A DNA stretch of 64,000 bases from Robertmurraya andreesenii (GTDB lineage: Bacteria; Bacillota; Bacilli; Bacillales; Cytobacillaceae): the NCBI RefSeq assembly GCF_030813005.1, contig NZ_JAUSTU010000011.1:62001-126000 (forward strand), written 5' to 3'. Both the position numbers and the translations under genes were made by a program. Positions 16,784-25,779 of this stretch are shown here, one piece after another (the stretch's first letter is position 1; every line of letters starts with the position of its first letter). Under the pieces are notes generated by a model that did not search any database, was not told where the DNA came from, and was given only the letters and a program-made list of their open reading frames with translations.

Positions 16784-18376
16784 TTAAAGGGCGGTTTCTT
16801 GGTAGGCCTTGAAGAAGGCGGTACAGAATTGATCCCATTCGGCTGCGGCTTCGATGGAGGCCTCTGTTACTTCTCCGAGGACCGGCTTTTGTAGAAGTTC
16901 CTCTAATTGCACAGAAAACTCTTGAATGGTTTCCTCTGGCGCTCCTTCCAGCACTCCCTGAACAAATTCTCTAGGTGGATACCAGTCGACAACTCTTGAG
17001 ATATCCCGATAAATTTGGGTTAGCAGCAGGCTGCGTGGACCCTCCCATTGCTCATTGACAACAACATCCCGGAAGATCCGAGGAAGGGATGAGAACTCCT
17101 CCATCACGCCATGACCACCAAAGATGGAAATGGCCTCGCGCAAGACTTCAGCACCCTCCTGGGTGACGTTAATCTTTTGCAGCAAGACGAGCTCCCGTAG
17201 GTTAAATAACTGCTTTCTTATTTCAAGTGGATGATCTGATTTCAACCCTGGATTTAGAGGCTGCTCCAGCTTAAGGAACAAATCGTAGATTTTGAAAGCA
17301 CCTGCTGTTGTTCTTTCGGCCGCACTCTTAATCTTCCTTAGCTTGCTTGCGGATAAAGGATAATCCTTCACCTTCTTGCCAAAAACGGTACGGAAATTAC
17401 TATACAGCTCTGCTTCTCTGGAGGCACGTAGCATAAAACCTGCACAGGCAATGCCGATTTCCAATCTTGATAAGGTCAAAACAATCCCCACTGCCACGGC
17501 AATTCCTTTATCCTTTGGTCCAATTGGATAGGCTAACGCCCCCTTGTATTCAATTTCAGCGGTTGGAAGCTCAGCAGTTCCCATCTTCCACTTAATGCGA
17601 TTAATTTCATAGCTATTGCGCTTTTCCCGCTCCTTATCACCCGGTAACCAGGAAGGCACAATAAAGGTCGAAACCTTTTCTGACTCAGAAATTTTCGCAG
17701 TAACTACGGAGTAATCGGCATGGGCAACGGAACAGAAAAATTTATTCCCATACAATCGATAATACTTCCCGTCTGGAACAGCTTCTAATACATTCGCCGG
17801 TAAATCCGAACCACCTTGAATCTCGGACATATATTGGGCTCCAATGGCGAATTCTCCACCCTCTCCTTCCTTCGTATGCATAAGAATATCGTAGAGCTCC
17901 GGGTATTCATCATCCGGGAATTGCTCCAGCAAAGCCACTAATCCATGCGTACATGTTAAGGGACAGGCTACCCCCGCTTCTCCTAATTGGTGAATCAGCA
18001 TCCTTTTAATGAAGCTTTCCCAAGGTGACATTTTACTTGAAAATAACCCTTCTCCAAATACCCCTTGTTCGAGCTGATGGGTTTCAACAGGTCGAACAAT
18101 CCGATCAATCCGATTGTTAAAAGCATCGAAATGAAGCATATAAGGATGGACCTCTGGGCGTGCAAGCCTTTCCGCCAGGCGATTCCACTCCCCTGACACT
18201 TTCGGTGAAAAAGATAAGATTTTTTCATGAATGTCGTTAAAGTCATGACGAAGATATTTCTTCGCCATTTCTTGTAAAAACGGTTCATCCCTATACCAGT
18301 CTAATTTCTCACGTTTCTCCACAAATTCCTGAAAGCTATACGAGTTTTGACCTTTTGTCTCCGTTACTACTTTCAT
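16784..18376 (-). CDS. AidB-like acyl-CoA dehydrogenase family flavoprotein
   Basis: 530 residues, longer than ordinary acyl-CoA dehydrogenases (about 380), with an N-terminal extension as in AidB-type members. Family marks are ACPLTCTHGLVALL, the FAD-binding strand YMSEIQGGSDLPAN and the C-terminal IFGGHGVMEEFSSLPRIFRD. These proteins bind FAD; AidB itself is linked to alkylation response, while most relatives act in lipid oxidation, so the substrate is open. The start ATG 18376 follows AAGGGGGA. The gene appears to be a single transcription unit. Confidence 0.85.
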   Translation of the reverse strand: MKVVTETKGQNSYSFQEFVEKREKLDWYRDEPFLQEMAKKYLRHDFNDIHEKILSFSPKVSGEWNRLAERLARPEVHPYMLHFDAFNNRIDRIVRPVETHQLEQGVFGEGLFSSKMSPWESFIKRMLIHQLGEAGVACPLTCTHGLVALLEQFPDDEYPELYDILMHTKEGEGGEFAIGAQYMSEIQGGSDLPANVLEAVPDGKYYRLYGNKFFCSVAHADYSVVTAKISESEKVSTFIVPSWLPGDKEREKRNSYEINRIKWKMGTAELPTAEIEYKGALAYPIGPKDKGIAVAVGIVLTLSRLEIGIACAGFMLRASREAELYSNFRTVFGKKVKDYPLSASKLRKIKSAAERTTAGAFKIYDLFLKLEQPLNPGLKSDHPLEIRKQLFNLRELVLLQKINVTQEGAEVLREAISIFGGHGVMEEFSSLPRIFRDVVVNEQWEGPRSLLLTQIYRDISRVVDWYPPREFVQGVLEGAPEETIQEFSVQLEELLQKPVLGEVTEASIEAAAEWDQFCTAFFKAYQETAL

Positions 18377-18463
18377 TGATCCGTCCCCCTTGCAGAATTA
18401 ATAAACTATTCAGAATAATTATAAAGGCAAAAGGACGCCAACGTCGATAGCAAAGGACAAATA

Positions 18464-18510
18464 TTAAAAAAACTCATCCTTTCTCGCTCCCTTGCTAAAA
18501 AGAATGAGTT
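18464..18510 (-). terminator. Terminator of the CorC/HlyC-type gene
   Basis: On the minus strand AACTCATTCTTTT pairs with GAAAGGATGAGTT and a run of seven T follows, directly after the stop codon at 18516. Confidence 0.8.
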
Positions 18511-18515
18511 CCCGC

Positions 18516-19844
18516 TCAGCTTTCTTCTAATTCTTCATTTTCCTTCACAGTGACCTTCACTTTTAAAATGCGACGATCATGTATTTCTTCAACTGCAAAT
18601 AAATATTTCCCGTATTCAATCACAGGGCTTTCTTCTGGACTAGGAATATACCCGAGCTGCCCCATGATAAAACCACTCAATGTATCATAGTCTTCCGTTG
18701 GTAGCTCAAGCTTTAACGCATCCTCTACATCATCGAGATCAACGGTGCCTGACATTAAAAATTCTGTATCATTGATTTGGATAATCTCCTCAATATCCAT
18801 CTCGGCATCATCATACTCGTCAAAAATATTCCCTACGATCTCCTCAAGTAAATCCTCCATCGTGACAATTCCATCTGTTCCCCCGTACTCGTCTATCGCA
18901 ATGGCCATATGCACCTTATTTTTCTTCATTTCCTTAAACAATTGATCAATCCGGCTTGACTCCAGCACATAAAAAGGTTCACGTGCTAGTTCCCGCAAAT
19001 TGAACCTTTGTTCCTGTCCATTTTCCATATATTGAAACAGATCTTTAATATGTAGAATGCCAATAAGATGATCCATATTTTCTTCATAAACTGGAAATCT
19101 TGTGTATTTCTCGGTATTTGCTAAGCGCACGGCTTCCTGTAAGCTATAGTCCGCGGGAATCGCGACAATATTGGTTCGATGGGTCATAATGTCAGAAACC
19201 GTTTTATTATCAAATTCGAAAATATTATTAATCATCACTTTTTCCGTTTCTAAAATGGTTCCTCTTTCCTGCCCCACATCGACCATCATGCGAATTTCTT
19301 CCTCCGTTACCTCTTCCTCCTCTGCATGTGGGTCTAAGCCAAACAGACGGACAATGAGATTGGTCGAAAGCGTTAATAGCTTAACAAAAGGTGCCGTTAA
19401 TTTTGACAAAAAGGAGATCGGTCCTGCAGCGATAAAGGAAATTTCCTCTGCTTTCTGGATCGCCAGCCTTTTGGGGACTAGCTCTCCTAAGACAAGGGTG
19501 AAATAGGACAGGATAATCGTAATTAATGCCGTAGAGAGCATTTCTAGAACATTTCTGCTAACTGGGATATGAAGATGGAGAATTGCGTCTGATATAATCC
19601 CAGCAAAGCTTCTTGCCGAATAAGCACTTGCCATAAAGCCCGATAAAGTTATTCCAATTTGAATCGTAGCCAAAAAGCGGCTTGGCTCTGTCAATAGGCT
19701 CTGAACGGCCTTTGCTTTGTTATCCCCACCCTCCGCCAATAATCTCAACTTATTATCATTAATGGAAACAAGCGCCATCTCCGAAGCAGCAAAGAAAGCA
19801 TTTATCAAAATCAATATGAGCAGTATGAGAATATCCGTACCCAA
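18516..19844 (-). CDS. CNNM/CorC-type transporter with CBS domains (hemolysin C family)
   Basis: About 442 residues. An N-terminal DUF21 membrane domain (residues 1-190, four helices, LINAFFAASEMALVSIN) is followed by two CBS domains (about 215-335, with MTHRTNIVAI and HIKDLF) and a CorC_HlyC domain at the end. These proteins are linked to magnesium or other divalent-cation export. A GTG at 19853 is in frame, but AGGTGA is best placed for TTG 19844. Single gene with its own terminator. Confidence 0.88.
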   Translation of the reverse strand: MGTDILILLILILINAFFAASEMALVSINDNKLRLLAEGGDNKAKAVQSLLTEPSRFLATIQIGITLSGFMASAYSARSFAGIISDAILHLHIPVSRNVLEMLSTALITIILSYFTLVLGELVPKRLAIQKAEEISFIAAGPISFLSKLTAPFVKLLTLSTNLIVRLFGLDPHAEEEEVTEEEIRMMVDVGQERGTILETEKVMINNIFEFDNKTVSDIMTHRTNIVAIPADYSLQEAVRLANTEKYTRFPVYEENMDHLIGILHIKDLFQYMENGQEQRFNLRELAREPFYVLESSRIDQLFKEMKKNKVHMAIAIDEYGGTDGIVTMEDLLEEIVGNIFDEYDDAEMDIEEIIQINDTEFLMSGTVDLDDVEDALKLELPTEDYDTLSGFIMGQLGYIPSPEESPVIEYGKYLFAVEEIHDRRILKVKVTVKENEELEES

Positions 19845-19952
19845 GAAAGTCACCTGCCTATTTGTAAGAATCCATGACTTATTTTCTTACTATACCCTGA
19901 CTCACTTGGGAGTATTAACGAAATACATGATCCATTCCCATACATAAATTAA

Positions 19953-19990
19953 TCATTCAGGCCCCAGCCTTCTAATAGGTGGGGCCATTT
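19953..19990 (-). terminator. Probable hairpin terminator after the DUF6230-like gene
   Basis: GGCCCCA/TGGGGCC stem extended by GCC/GGT around an eight-base loop, just beyond the stop codon at 20002. The T tract is weak. Confidence 0.5.
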
Positions 19991-20001
19991 ATCTCTATGG
20001 C

Positions 20002-21549
20002 TTATGGGGATTTTAGCCAATCCTTCACATCATCCAACCATTTTCTTAATCGACTTTCTTTGACTTGCGATGGTACCTCACTCTCTTCTACAGGCACATC
20101 AGTGCTTGCTTCACTTGCCGGCACACCGGTTTTATTTGGCGCTTCTACTGGAAGTCCACTCTCAGGAGGGTTACTTTTGTTCTCATCTCCCCCATTATGA
20201 TCTGATTCCCAGTTCGGTTCTGGTTTTGAATCCGATTCTGTATGTTGATTATCTTCCGTTTCTTCTGAGCTGGCTGCATCCCCTTGTTTGGGTGCATCAT
20301 TTCCTAATAGACTCGCTACTACATCATCCCCGAGAATTTCCTTTAGGCTTATGATTCTTTCCTTCAATTCACTACTCTTTGTCTCAATCTCTACTTTTGT
20401 AGCTTCAATCCCATCCTTCTCTGTCTGTAATTCCCTAAGCTGCTCAATGAATGGATGGATGATTTTCTTATATTCTTCAAGCTTGTTTCGAACCATTTTC
20501 AGATCAATTTCTTCCGAATTTGGTTGCTCTGCTTGATCAGAACCGTTCTTGATTTCTTCTGCGACTTTTATTAATTCAGCATATCTTTTTACTAATTGAA
20601 GCTTTTTGTCGGTCGTTTCTTGGACCTCCATTGACTCAATTTTCTTTAACGATTCCTCCATTTTTTTCAGATTCGCTTCCAATTGGTCCGCCAAGCTTGT
20701 CGCATCATCCATTATTTCCAAAAATGGTGAGATTGCTTGGATATAGCTATCTTGCTGCTCCCATAATGCTTTGGTATCGTCAATTAATTGCGCCTGATCC
20801 ACTTGTGCGATATTTTCTTCAGTGAGGTCATTTGTTATTTTCGCCAATAATTCCTTTAACGTGTTCGGCTGATCTAGATCGATTTCGGCTAAAGCTTTGG
20901 AAGCTTGATTGATCAATTGCTCTAGTAATGATACCTTTTCGGAGTCCTTTCTCATTTCATCCAATATATCCTTTAATGATAACTCATTGGCTTCTAATTC
21001 TTCGAGAAGCTTTTTAAATTCCTCTTCACTCATTGAACCACCTTCAGGTATGGAACCACATTGGCTTTCATAACAGGTTTCTATCTTCGCATTGGGTAGG
21101 CTAATGGCAGCGGCAGCTTGATCGGTAACCGTCATCACTACATTTTCCATACAAAGCCTACCTAGCCTAGATGGCATGCACAATCCACCAAACTCAGGTA
21201 TCCGATTCCCTAATGTGGTTGCTTTTAAATTATTTACCGGAATTGGACCTGGAGATGTAATTTTGATCATTAACGGTTCTTGATTTCCACCTACATTTAA
21301 CCTTTTTGTGATGGTTAATCCATAAATGTCACCGTCAAAGATCGTTATTTTTCCAGCAAGAATTCCTAGTAAATCCAGCATACCATCTACCTTTTCAGAC
21401 TGAATGACAAAGCCGCCACTATGATTTGCAGCGGCACTAACGAAATTTCCTTCCGCCTGAATTGGCCTGTATTCAATGAATGAAGAGGAAAAAACGCATA
21501 CAAAGATGAGCCAAAAGGTAAGAAAAAACCGGAGCCTTTTTTTATTCAT
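20002..21549 (-). CDS. Secreted DUF6230-like protein with long coiled coil
   Basis: About 515 residues. An N-terminal signal peptide (RFFLTFWLIFVCVFSSSF) leads to a beta-rich domain of about 130 residues with four Cys. Its sequence and position next to a DUF6114-type membrane protein resemble the DUF6230/DUF6114 pair known mainly from actinobacteria; this is from memory and tentative. Residues 170-410 are charged helices predicted to form coiled coil, followed by an acidic, Pro/Ser-rich tail. The TTG at 21564 is in frame, but GAGGAG lies between it and ATG 21549, which is taken as start. Its role is unknown, perhaps at the cell surface. Confidence 0.65.
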   Translation of the reverse strand: MNKKRLRFFLTFWLIFVCVFSSSFIEYRPIQAEGNFVSAAANHSGGFVIQSEKVDGMLDLLGILAGKITIFDGDIYGLTITKRLNVGGNQEPLMIKITSPGPIPVNNLKATTLGNRIPEFGGLCMPSRLGRLCMENVVMTVTDQAAAAISLPNAKIETCYESQCGSIPEGGSMSEEEFKKLLEELEANELSLKDILDEMRKDSEKVSLLEQLINQASKALAEIDLDQPNTLKELLAKITNDLTEENIAQVDQAQLIDDTKALWEQQDSYIQAISPFLEIMDDATSLADQLEANLKKMEESLKKIESMEVQETTDKKLQLVKRYAELIKVAEEIKNGSDQAEQPNSEEIDLKMVRNKLEEYKKIIHPFIEQLRELQTEKDGIEATKVEIETKSSELKERIISLKEILGDDVVASLLGNDAPKQGDAASSEETEDNQHTESDSKPEPNWESDHNGGDENKSNPPESGLPVEAPNKTGVPASEASTDVPVEESEVPSQVKESRLRKWLDDVKDWLKSP

Positions 21550-21589
21550 GCGAATTCTCCTCAAACAGTAATCATTTGAATCTTTCTAT

Positions 21590-22333
21590 TTACGCTTGTA
21601 CGGAATTAACATCCTCATGCTTTATTTTAGCTTGCTTTTTTGTCGGAAAATCATCTGAAACAGAGACCTCTTCTTTATCCCATGCGATACAAAGAGCTCC
21701 CGCGAAGATTCCTATGATGGTTCCAATAACAAAGCCACCTAAAGCGCCCATAATTGAAAGGATGGATAAAAAGATCGTTAATACGCCAAAAATCGTTGAA
21801 AATTGAGGATATATATATGAGAAGATTCCGATAATTAACAAGAAACCACTTAATTTCTCCACGATATGTCCATCCAGCCCTACTGGTCCTAATATTTCCA
21901 AGCATTTTGCACAAACATCCAATGCCATTTGCCCTGCATATGCTTTACACATAGCCGCTTCCTTCGCATTTGCGAGCCCGATATCTTCTTTCCAGGCAGC
22001 CTCCCAAGTAAGATATCTTGCTGCTGCGATTTCCTGTTCTGCCTCTGCTAAGATCTCAGCTGCGATCGTATATAATTGGCCTGACTTAGGATATTCGCGC
22101 CTCACAATATCTAGCGTATATTCATATGCTGCTCTCGCAATCCCAATCGCCATTGCGGCAACAATCGGTCGAGTGCTATCGAAGGTTTTCATTGCCACCT
22201 GAAACCCTGATGGCTTTGAGACGGCCGTCTTGTATAATTCCTCACCACCCAATAAATTTTCATCAGGTACAAAGCAATCATCAAACAGCAGCTCTGCGGT
22301 TTCATTTGCCCGAAGCCCCATTTTTTTTGGCAA
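21590..22333 (-). pseudogene. C-terminal part of acyl-CoA dehydrogenase fused to a DUF6114-like membrane tail
   Basis: Residues 1-155 continue the acyl-CoA dehydrogenase of the preceding frame (FDDCFVPDENLLGGEE, ARYLTWEAAWKED, ILGPVGLDGHIVEKL). The normal family ending, with the catalytic Glu in an F/YEGT motif, is missing. Instead the frame runs on into three hydrophobic helices with GALGGFVIGTIIGIFAGAL, like the end of DUF6114 proteins. The junction lies at about 21864, and it looks like a deletion that joined two genes in frame. There is no ribosome binding site suited to the ATG at 22333, so translation would need a shift in the A8 run at about 22320. Most likely inactive as a dehydrogenase. 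Confidence 0.75.
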
Positions 22334-22952
22334 GCTTTGTACAGCTATAGCCCTTTGTCCCCTTCTCTACGACAAATGCCCTCTGCCCAGCTCTGCCCAG
22401 TGATTTATCTACAGTTGCAAATACAACAACCCATGATGCACGCCCACCATTGGTAATAAAAATTTTCTGTCCATTTAAAATATAGCCGCCATCGACCTTT
22501 CTAGCGGTTGTCTGTACCCCTGAGGCATCAGACCCCGCTTCCGGCTCAGTTAAGGCATAGGCCCCCCAGCGTGGCTTATCCTTTGTAAAAATCGATAAAA
22601 ATCTTTCCTTTTGTTCTAGGGTTCCGCTGCTTTGTATCGGTGGACCTCCTAACCCAGCGCCGGGCAAAGATAATGCAATGGCTGGATCTCCCCAGGCGAT
22701 TTCTTCTGTTGCGATGACGCCTAAACGATTGCCTTCACGTTCCTTTTTCGATGACTTCTTATCGGATTCTCCACCGCCAAAGGATGATGTATTCAGATGA
22801 ATTCCCATTTTGTTAACATTATCTAGCCAATCGTCAGGCACTTTCCCCAATCGATCCGCTTCCATCGCAATCGGCCTAATTTCATGCTTAGCAAACCAAT
22901 GGGTCATTGCTTTTATTTGTTGCTGCTCTGTCAGTTCATAACTAATCATCAA
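22302..22952 (-). pseudogene. Acyl-CoA dehydrogenase, N-terminal part, frameshifted
   Basis: 216 residues covering the helical N-domain and the beta domain of an acyl-CoA dehydrogenase (AYALTEPEAGSDASG FAD-binding segment near 145, GQKIFITNGG near 170). After residue 211 the frame leaves the family; the next frame continues it exactly. The switch coincides with a run of eight A on the coding strand; seven would restore the frame. The start ATG 22952 overlaps the stop of the upstream acyl-CoA dehydrogenase (TGATG), so the two are co-translated. A sequencing error in the homopolymer is possible. Confidence 0.8.
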
Positions 22953-24154
22953 ACGGTCACCCCAATCGCTCCACTCAAGATTTGCTCTCCTCTTTCGATC
23001 AATAATTCTCTTTCACGTCCGTACAAAGTAACTTGGGCCTGGGCATCCCTCATCCATTTTTCAACAGGGTACTCTTGAACATATCCGTGTCCTCCCAATA
23101 GTTGTACTGCTGAATCCGTGACAAACCGGAGCGAACGATGGGCCCGATATAATGCTCTTATGGATGAACCCGCTGCTGTGTTCTTTCCTCCATCAACCGC
23201 CAATGCCGCTTCCCAGACTAAATGGGCCGCAATTCTCGTTTCCATCGCCATATCCGCAATTCGAAAGGATACACCTTGAAATTTAGCGATTTCTTGACCA
23301 AATGCTTTTCGTCCAGCTGTATATTCTGTTGCATAATCTAATGCGGCTTCCATTAATCCAACCTGTTTAGCCGCCTGTAGGACTCGAATTCGATTACGCG
23401 TATCAGCCATCAGCTTAACTGCATCTTCAGCCTCAGCCAAGGCGAGCTGCTTCGAAATTTGAACTTGGTCAAAAATGATTTTTCCTGTACCAGAAGCTAA
23501 CAATCCTAAACGATAATCCCCTGAATCTACCTTTACTTGGTCCTGATAAATATCCACCCACAGGACGACTGGTACGCCTTCATTATCCTTAGCTGCAACA
23601 ATGACATAATCAGCAAAGCTTGCTAGTCTTATAGGCTGAGAAACACCATCAATCATCCAACCATTTTCAGTCTTTTCGATCGTTATTTGACTGTTCGCTA
23701 CTTCTAATAAATCTAGGAGAGCAATGGTCTTGTTTGACTGAATAAGCTCTTCCTTGTGTAAGGATAAAATAGGGTGATCCTTTTGAAGTCTTATGAATGA
23801 TGCGGCATCACCAGCACCTGGCAGACCTTGAATAACGGCTAAATCGCCGTAGCTTAATGCTTGTAATATTTGTGCCTGAGAGATTAAGGGAAGCTCCAAT
23901 CCCTCCCATTCCTCTGGCATTTCCCGCGAAAGAAAGCCTAGTTCTTCTAATTCCTTTACCATTTTGTCATTCACTATTCGATTATCCTCAACCTCTCTCG
24001 CAATAGGTCTAATCTTTTCTAGAGCAAATCCTTTTGCGACTTCAATAAATTCTCTTTCTTCGTCTGTAGGTAGAAAGGATGTCACATTTTTTTCCTCCTC
24101 TGTTAAAAGTGAAACTTCCACCAGAGTCGGGGAAGTTCCTAATGAATCATTCAT
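22949..24154 (-). CDS. Acyl-CoA dehydrogenase-like protein without the usual catalytic Glu
   Basis: 401 residues with the acyl-CoA dehydrogenase fold: an N-domain from about 30 (FLPTDEEREFIEVAKGFA), a weakly conserved beta domain, and a typical C-domain (TAGRKAFGQEIAKFQGVSF, LLGGHGYVQEYPVEKWMRDA). The FAD-contacting beta-domain motifs are poorly conserved, and the end reads VTLYGRERELLIERG where active short- and medium-chain enzymes have YEGTxEIQ. The catalytic base is therefore not where expected. It may be an inactive partner of the downstream dehydrogenase in a heteromer, or use another Glu. The gene lies between the SCP2 gene and the broken dehydrogenase. Confidence 0.8.
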   Translation of the reverse strand: MNDSLGTSPTLVEVSLLTEEEKNVTSFLPTDEEREFIEVAKGFALEKIRPIAREVEDNRIVNDKMVKELEELGFLSREMPEEWEGLELPLISQAQILQALSYGDLAVIQGLPGAGDAASFIRLQKDHPILSLHKEELIQSNKTIALLDLLEVANSQITIEKTENGWMIDGVSQPIRLASFADYVIVAAKDNEGVPVVLWVDIYQDQVKVDSGDYRLGLLASGTGKIIFDQVQISKQLALAEAEDAVKLMADTRNRIRVLQAAKQVGLMEAALDYATEYTAGRKAFGQEIAKFQGVSFRIADMAMETRIAAHLVWEAALAVDGGKNTAAGSSIRALYRAHRSLRFVTDSAVQLLGGHGYVQEYPVEKWMRDAQAQVTLYGRERELLIERGEQILSGAIGVTV

Positions 24155-24232
24155 GTAAATGGCTAAATTTTATCCCCTCGAAGACTCTTGGTTCAAAAGT
24201 ATCCCCGGAATCACGAGGAAGCTAGATTCCCA

Positions 24233-24571
24233 TTAAACAGTACGATAGGCTGCTAACACATCTTGAAGCTTCAATGCCAGCCCCATATTTCCTTGGATTT
24301 TTAATCTTCCACTCATAAATGCTTGCGTTCCATTTAAATTTCCCTCAACCATTTTCTTAAAATCTTCCGAATCCATTTTTAAAGTGCAGTCTGGTTTTTC
24401 AGCTCCACCTTCGGCCGCATAGCTCTCTTCTCCTTTTAAAACAATATGGTACGAACCCGTTTGTCCCCCATGAAGATCAAATTGGTACACAGCCTCGAGA
24501 CCATTTGCACGACTTGGGTCTGCACCTAACGCTGTATCAATTTCCCGAATTATTTCCTTCAACTCTGCCAT
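24233..24571 (-). CDS. SCP2 sterol-binding domain protein
   Basis: 112 residues forming one SCP2 domain: the N-terminal helix, YQFDLHGGQTGSYHIVL, CTLKMDSEDFKKM and the C-terminal MSGRLKIQGNMGLALKLQ typical of the family. SCP2 domains bind acyl-CoA or other lipids, fitting the two acyl-CoA dehydrogenase genes that follow on the same strand. An upstream in-frame ATG at 24589 is disfavoured because GGGGAGG lies between it and ATG 24571. Confidence 0.9.
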   Translation of the reverse strand: MAELKEIIREIDTALGADPSRANGLEAVYQFDLHGGQTGSYHIVLKGEESYAAEGGAEKPDCTLKMDSEDFKKMVEGNLNGTQAFMSGRLKIQGNMGLALKLQDVLAAYRTV

Positions 24572-24705
24572 TGCTACTTTCCTCCCCATATCACATGATT
24601 AAGTTGCTATGTTGATCATAATTTCTAGGGGATAAAATTGAAATTCCGAATAATGTAGGGCTTTCCTTATCATGGTTGGTTGGTAGTCCCTAACTTTGTA
24701 TGACC

Positions 24706-25473
24706 CTATGCTGCCGACTGCTCTCTTTTCCGATCCTTTGTCAAGAACCATCCAGCCGCTGCAATTCCGATTAAGACGATGTAAAAAGCAATTTTCCATA
24801 ATGGAGAATGAGCAAAGTCATATGGAATGAATCCCACATCCTGATGCCCCAATGTCATAACAAGAAGCTTGACCCCAACCCAACCGACAATCGCAAAGGC
24901 GGCAATCTCAAGCCCTGGTCTTGATTGAAGTAGCTTGACGAAGAAATCTGCCGCAAATCGCATGATAACTACTCCAATTAATCCCCCTGCAAAAATGACA
25001 AGGAATTTTCCACCATCCATCCCGCCGATGGTTGGAAGATTGGTGCTCGGAAGACTCACAGCAAGGGCAACTGCAGCCAAAATTGAATCAATGGCAAAGG
25101 CAATATCTGCCAGTTCCACCTTAAAAACTGTCATCCAAAATCCAGATTTTTTCTCCTTTTTCTCTTTTTCAACTGCCTCTTTTTTCATAACCGTTTTTCT
25201 CAAAATATGATTAATGGAGATGAACAGCAAGTATAATGCACCGATCGCCTGAATCTGCCATACATCAACGAGAAAAGAAATCACAAACAACGAAATAAAA
25301 CGGAACACAAAGGCGCCTGCAAGACCAATAAACAATGCCTTTCTTCGTTCTTTTTCTGGAAGATGTCGTACCATGATGGCAAGCACGAGTGCATTATCCG
25401 CTGCCAACAATCCCTCTAAAGCCACCAACAGTAATAAAACCCAGCCGTACTCTAACAATATTGAAATATCCAT
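24706..25473 (-). CDS. TerC-family manganese exporter
   Basis: 255 residues with seven to eight membrane helices and the TerC marks VALEGLLAADNALVLAIM (Asp-Asn in helix 1) and ELADIAFAIDSILAAVAL (Asp in the middle). TerC proteins YceF and YkoY of B. subtilis export Mn2+, including metalation of exoenzymes. A yybP-ykoY Mn2+ riboswitch and terminator pair lie directly upstream, so expression should rise with Mn2+. The ATG 25473 follows GGGGGGAAG. Confidence 0.92.
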   Translation of the reverse strand: MDISILLEYGWVLLLLVALEGLLAADNALVLAIMVRHLPEKERRKALFIGLAGAFVFRFISLFVISFLVDVWQIQAIGALYLLFISINHILRKTVMKKEAVEKEKKEKKSGFWMTVFKVELADIAFAIDSILAAVALAVSLPSTNLPTIGGMDGGKFLVIFAGGLIGVVIMRFAADFFVKLLQSRPGLEIAAFAIVGWVGVKLLVMTLGHQDVGFIPYDFAHSPLWKIAFYIVLIGIAAAGWFLTKDRKREQSAA

Positions 25474-25560
25474 TTACTTCCCCCCTAATAATTGTAATAG
25501 TTGTCATATTATTTCCTGTACTCCTTTTCCTGACTCAAGCAATAATCACCAGCCTTAAAC

Positions 25561-25594
25561 AGAAAAAGCCTTTACCGAAAATGGTAAAGGCTCT
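25561..25594 (-). terminator. Second hairpin of the riboswitch expression platform
   Basis: GAGCCTTTACC and GGTAAAGGCT form a stem on the minus strand followed by TTTTTC. Its sequence is almost the same as the first terminator, so the two look like a duplicated terminator in series before terC. Confidence 0.75.
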
Positions 25595-25601
25595 AGAAAA
25601 T

Positions 25602-25632
25602 ACAAAAAGACCCTTACCATTGGTAAAGGTCT
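25602..25632 (-). terminator. First terminator of the Mn riboswitch
   Basis: AGACCTTTACC with GGTAAGGGTCT, followed by a T run, immediately 3' of the aptamer. When Mn2+ binds, the aptamer should compete with this hairpin. Confidence 0.85.
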
Positions 25633-25736
25633 TGCTAACTAAGAGTTAAATCCAACTCATAGCCAACAAAGCCGAGAGATAAAAATCTCTGAAATGACGA
25701 CCTTGCTGTTAAAGCTACTCCCCTTTAGGAGAACGA
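25631..25736 (-). promoter_or_regulatory. yybP-ykoY manganese riboswitch aptamer
   Basis: The minus-strand RNA carries the class signature AAAGGGGAGUAGCUUU (25726-25711), followed by the ACAGC and CGUCAUUUC segments, a variable arm and a closing GUUAGCAAGACC. This class senses Mn2+ and turns on Mn exporters. Transcription would start near 25743 and reach terC through two terminators. Confidence 0.9.
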
Positions 25737-25749
25737 TATTTATATATTT

Positions 25750-25779
25750 AATATACTCAATACCCACTTCTCCCGTCAA
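25750..25779 (-). promoter_or_regulatory. Promoter of the Mn riboswitch-terC unit
   Basis: TTGACG (25779-25774), an 18-bp spacer and TATATT (25755-25750). The -35 box overlaps the TGA stop of the upstream P-type ATPase gene. Confidence 0.65.

Noticed and set aside
22302..22333. Programmed frameshift at the A8 run of the acyl-CoA dehydrogenase
   Set aside because: There is no stimulatory structure or internal Shine-Dalgarno that I can see, and the downstream frame encodes a damaged fusion; mutation or sequencing error is simpler.
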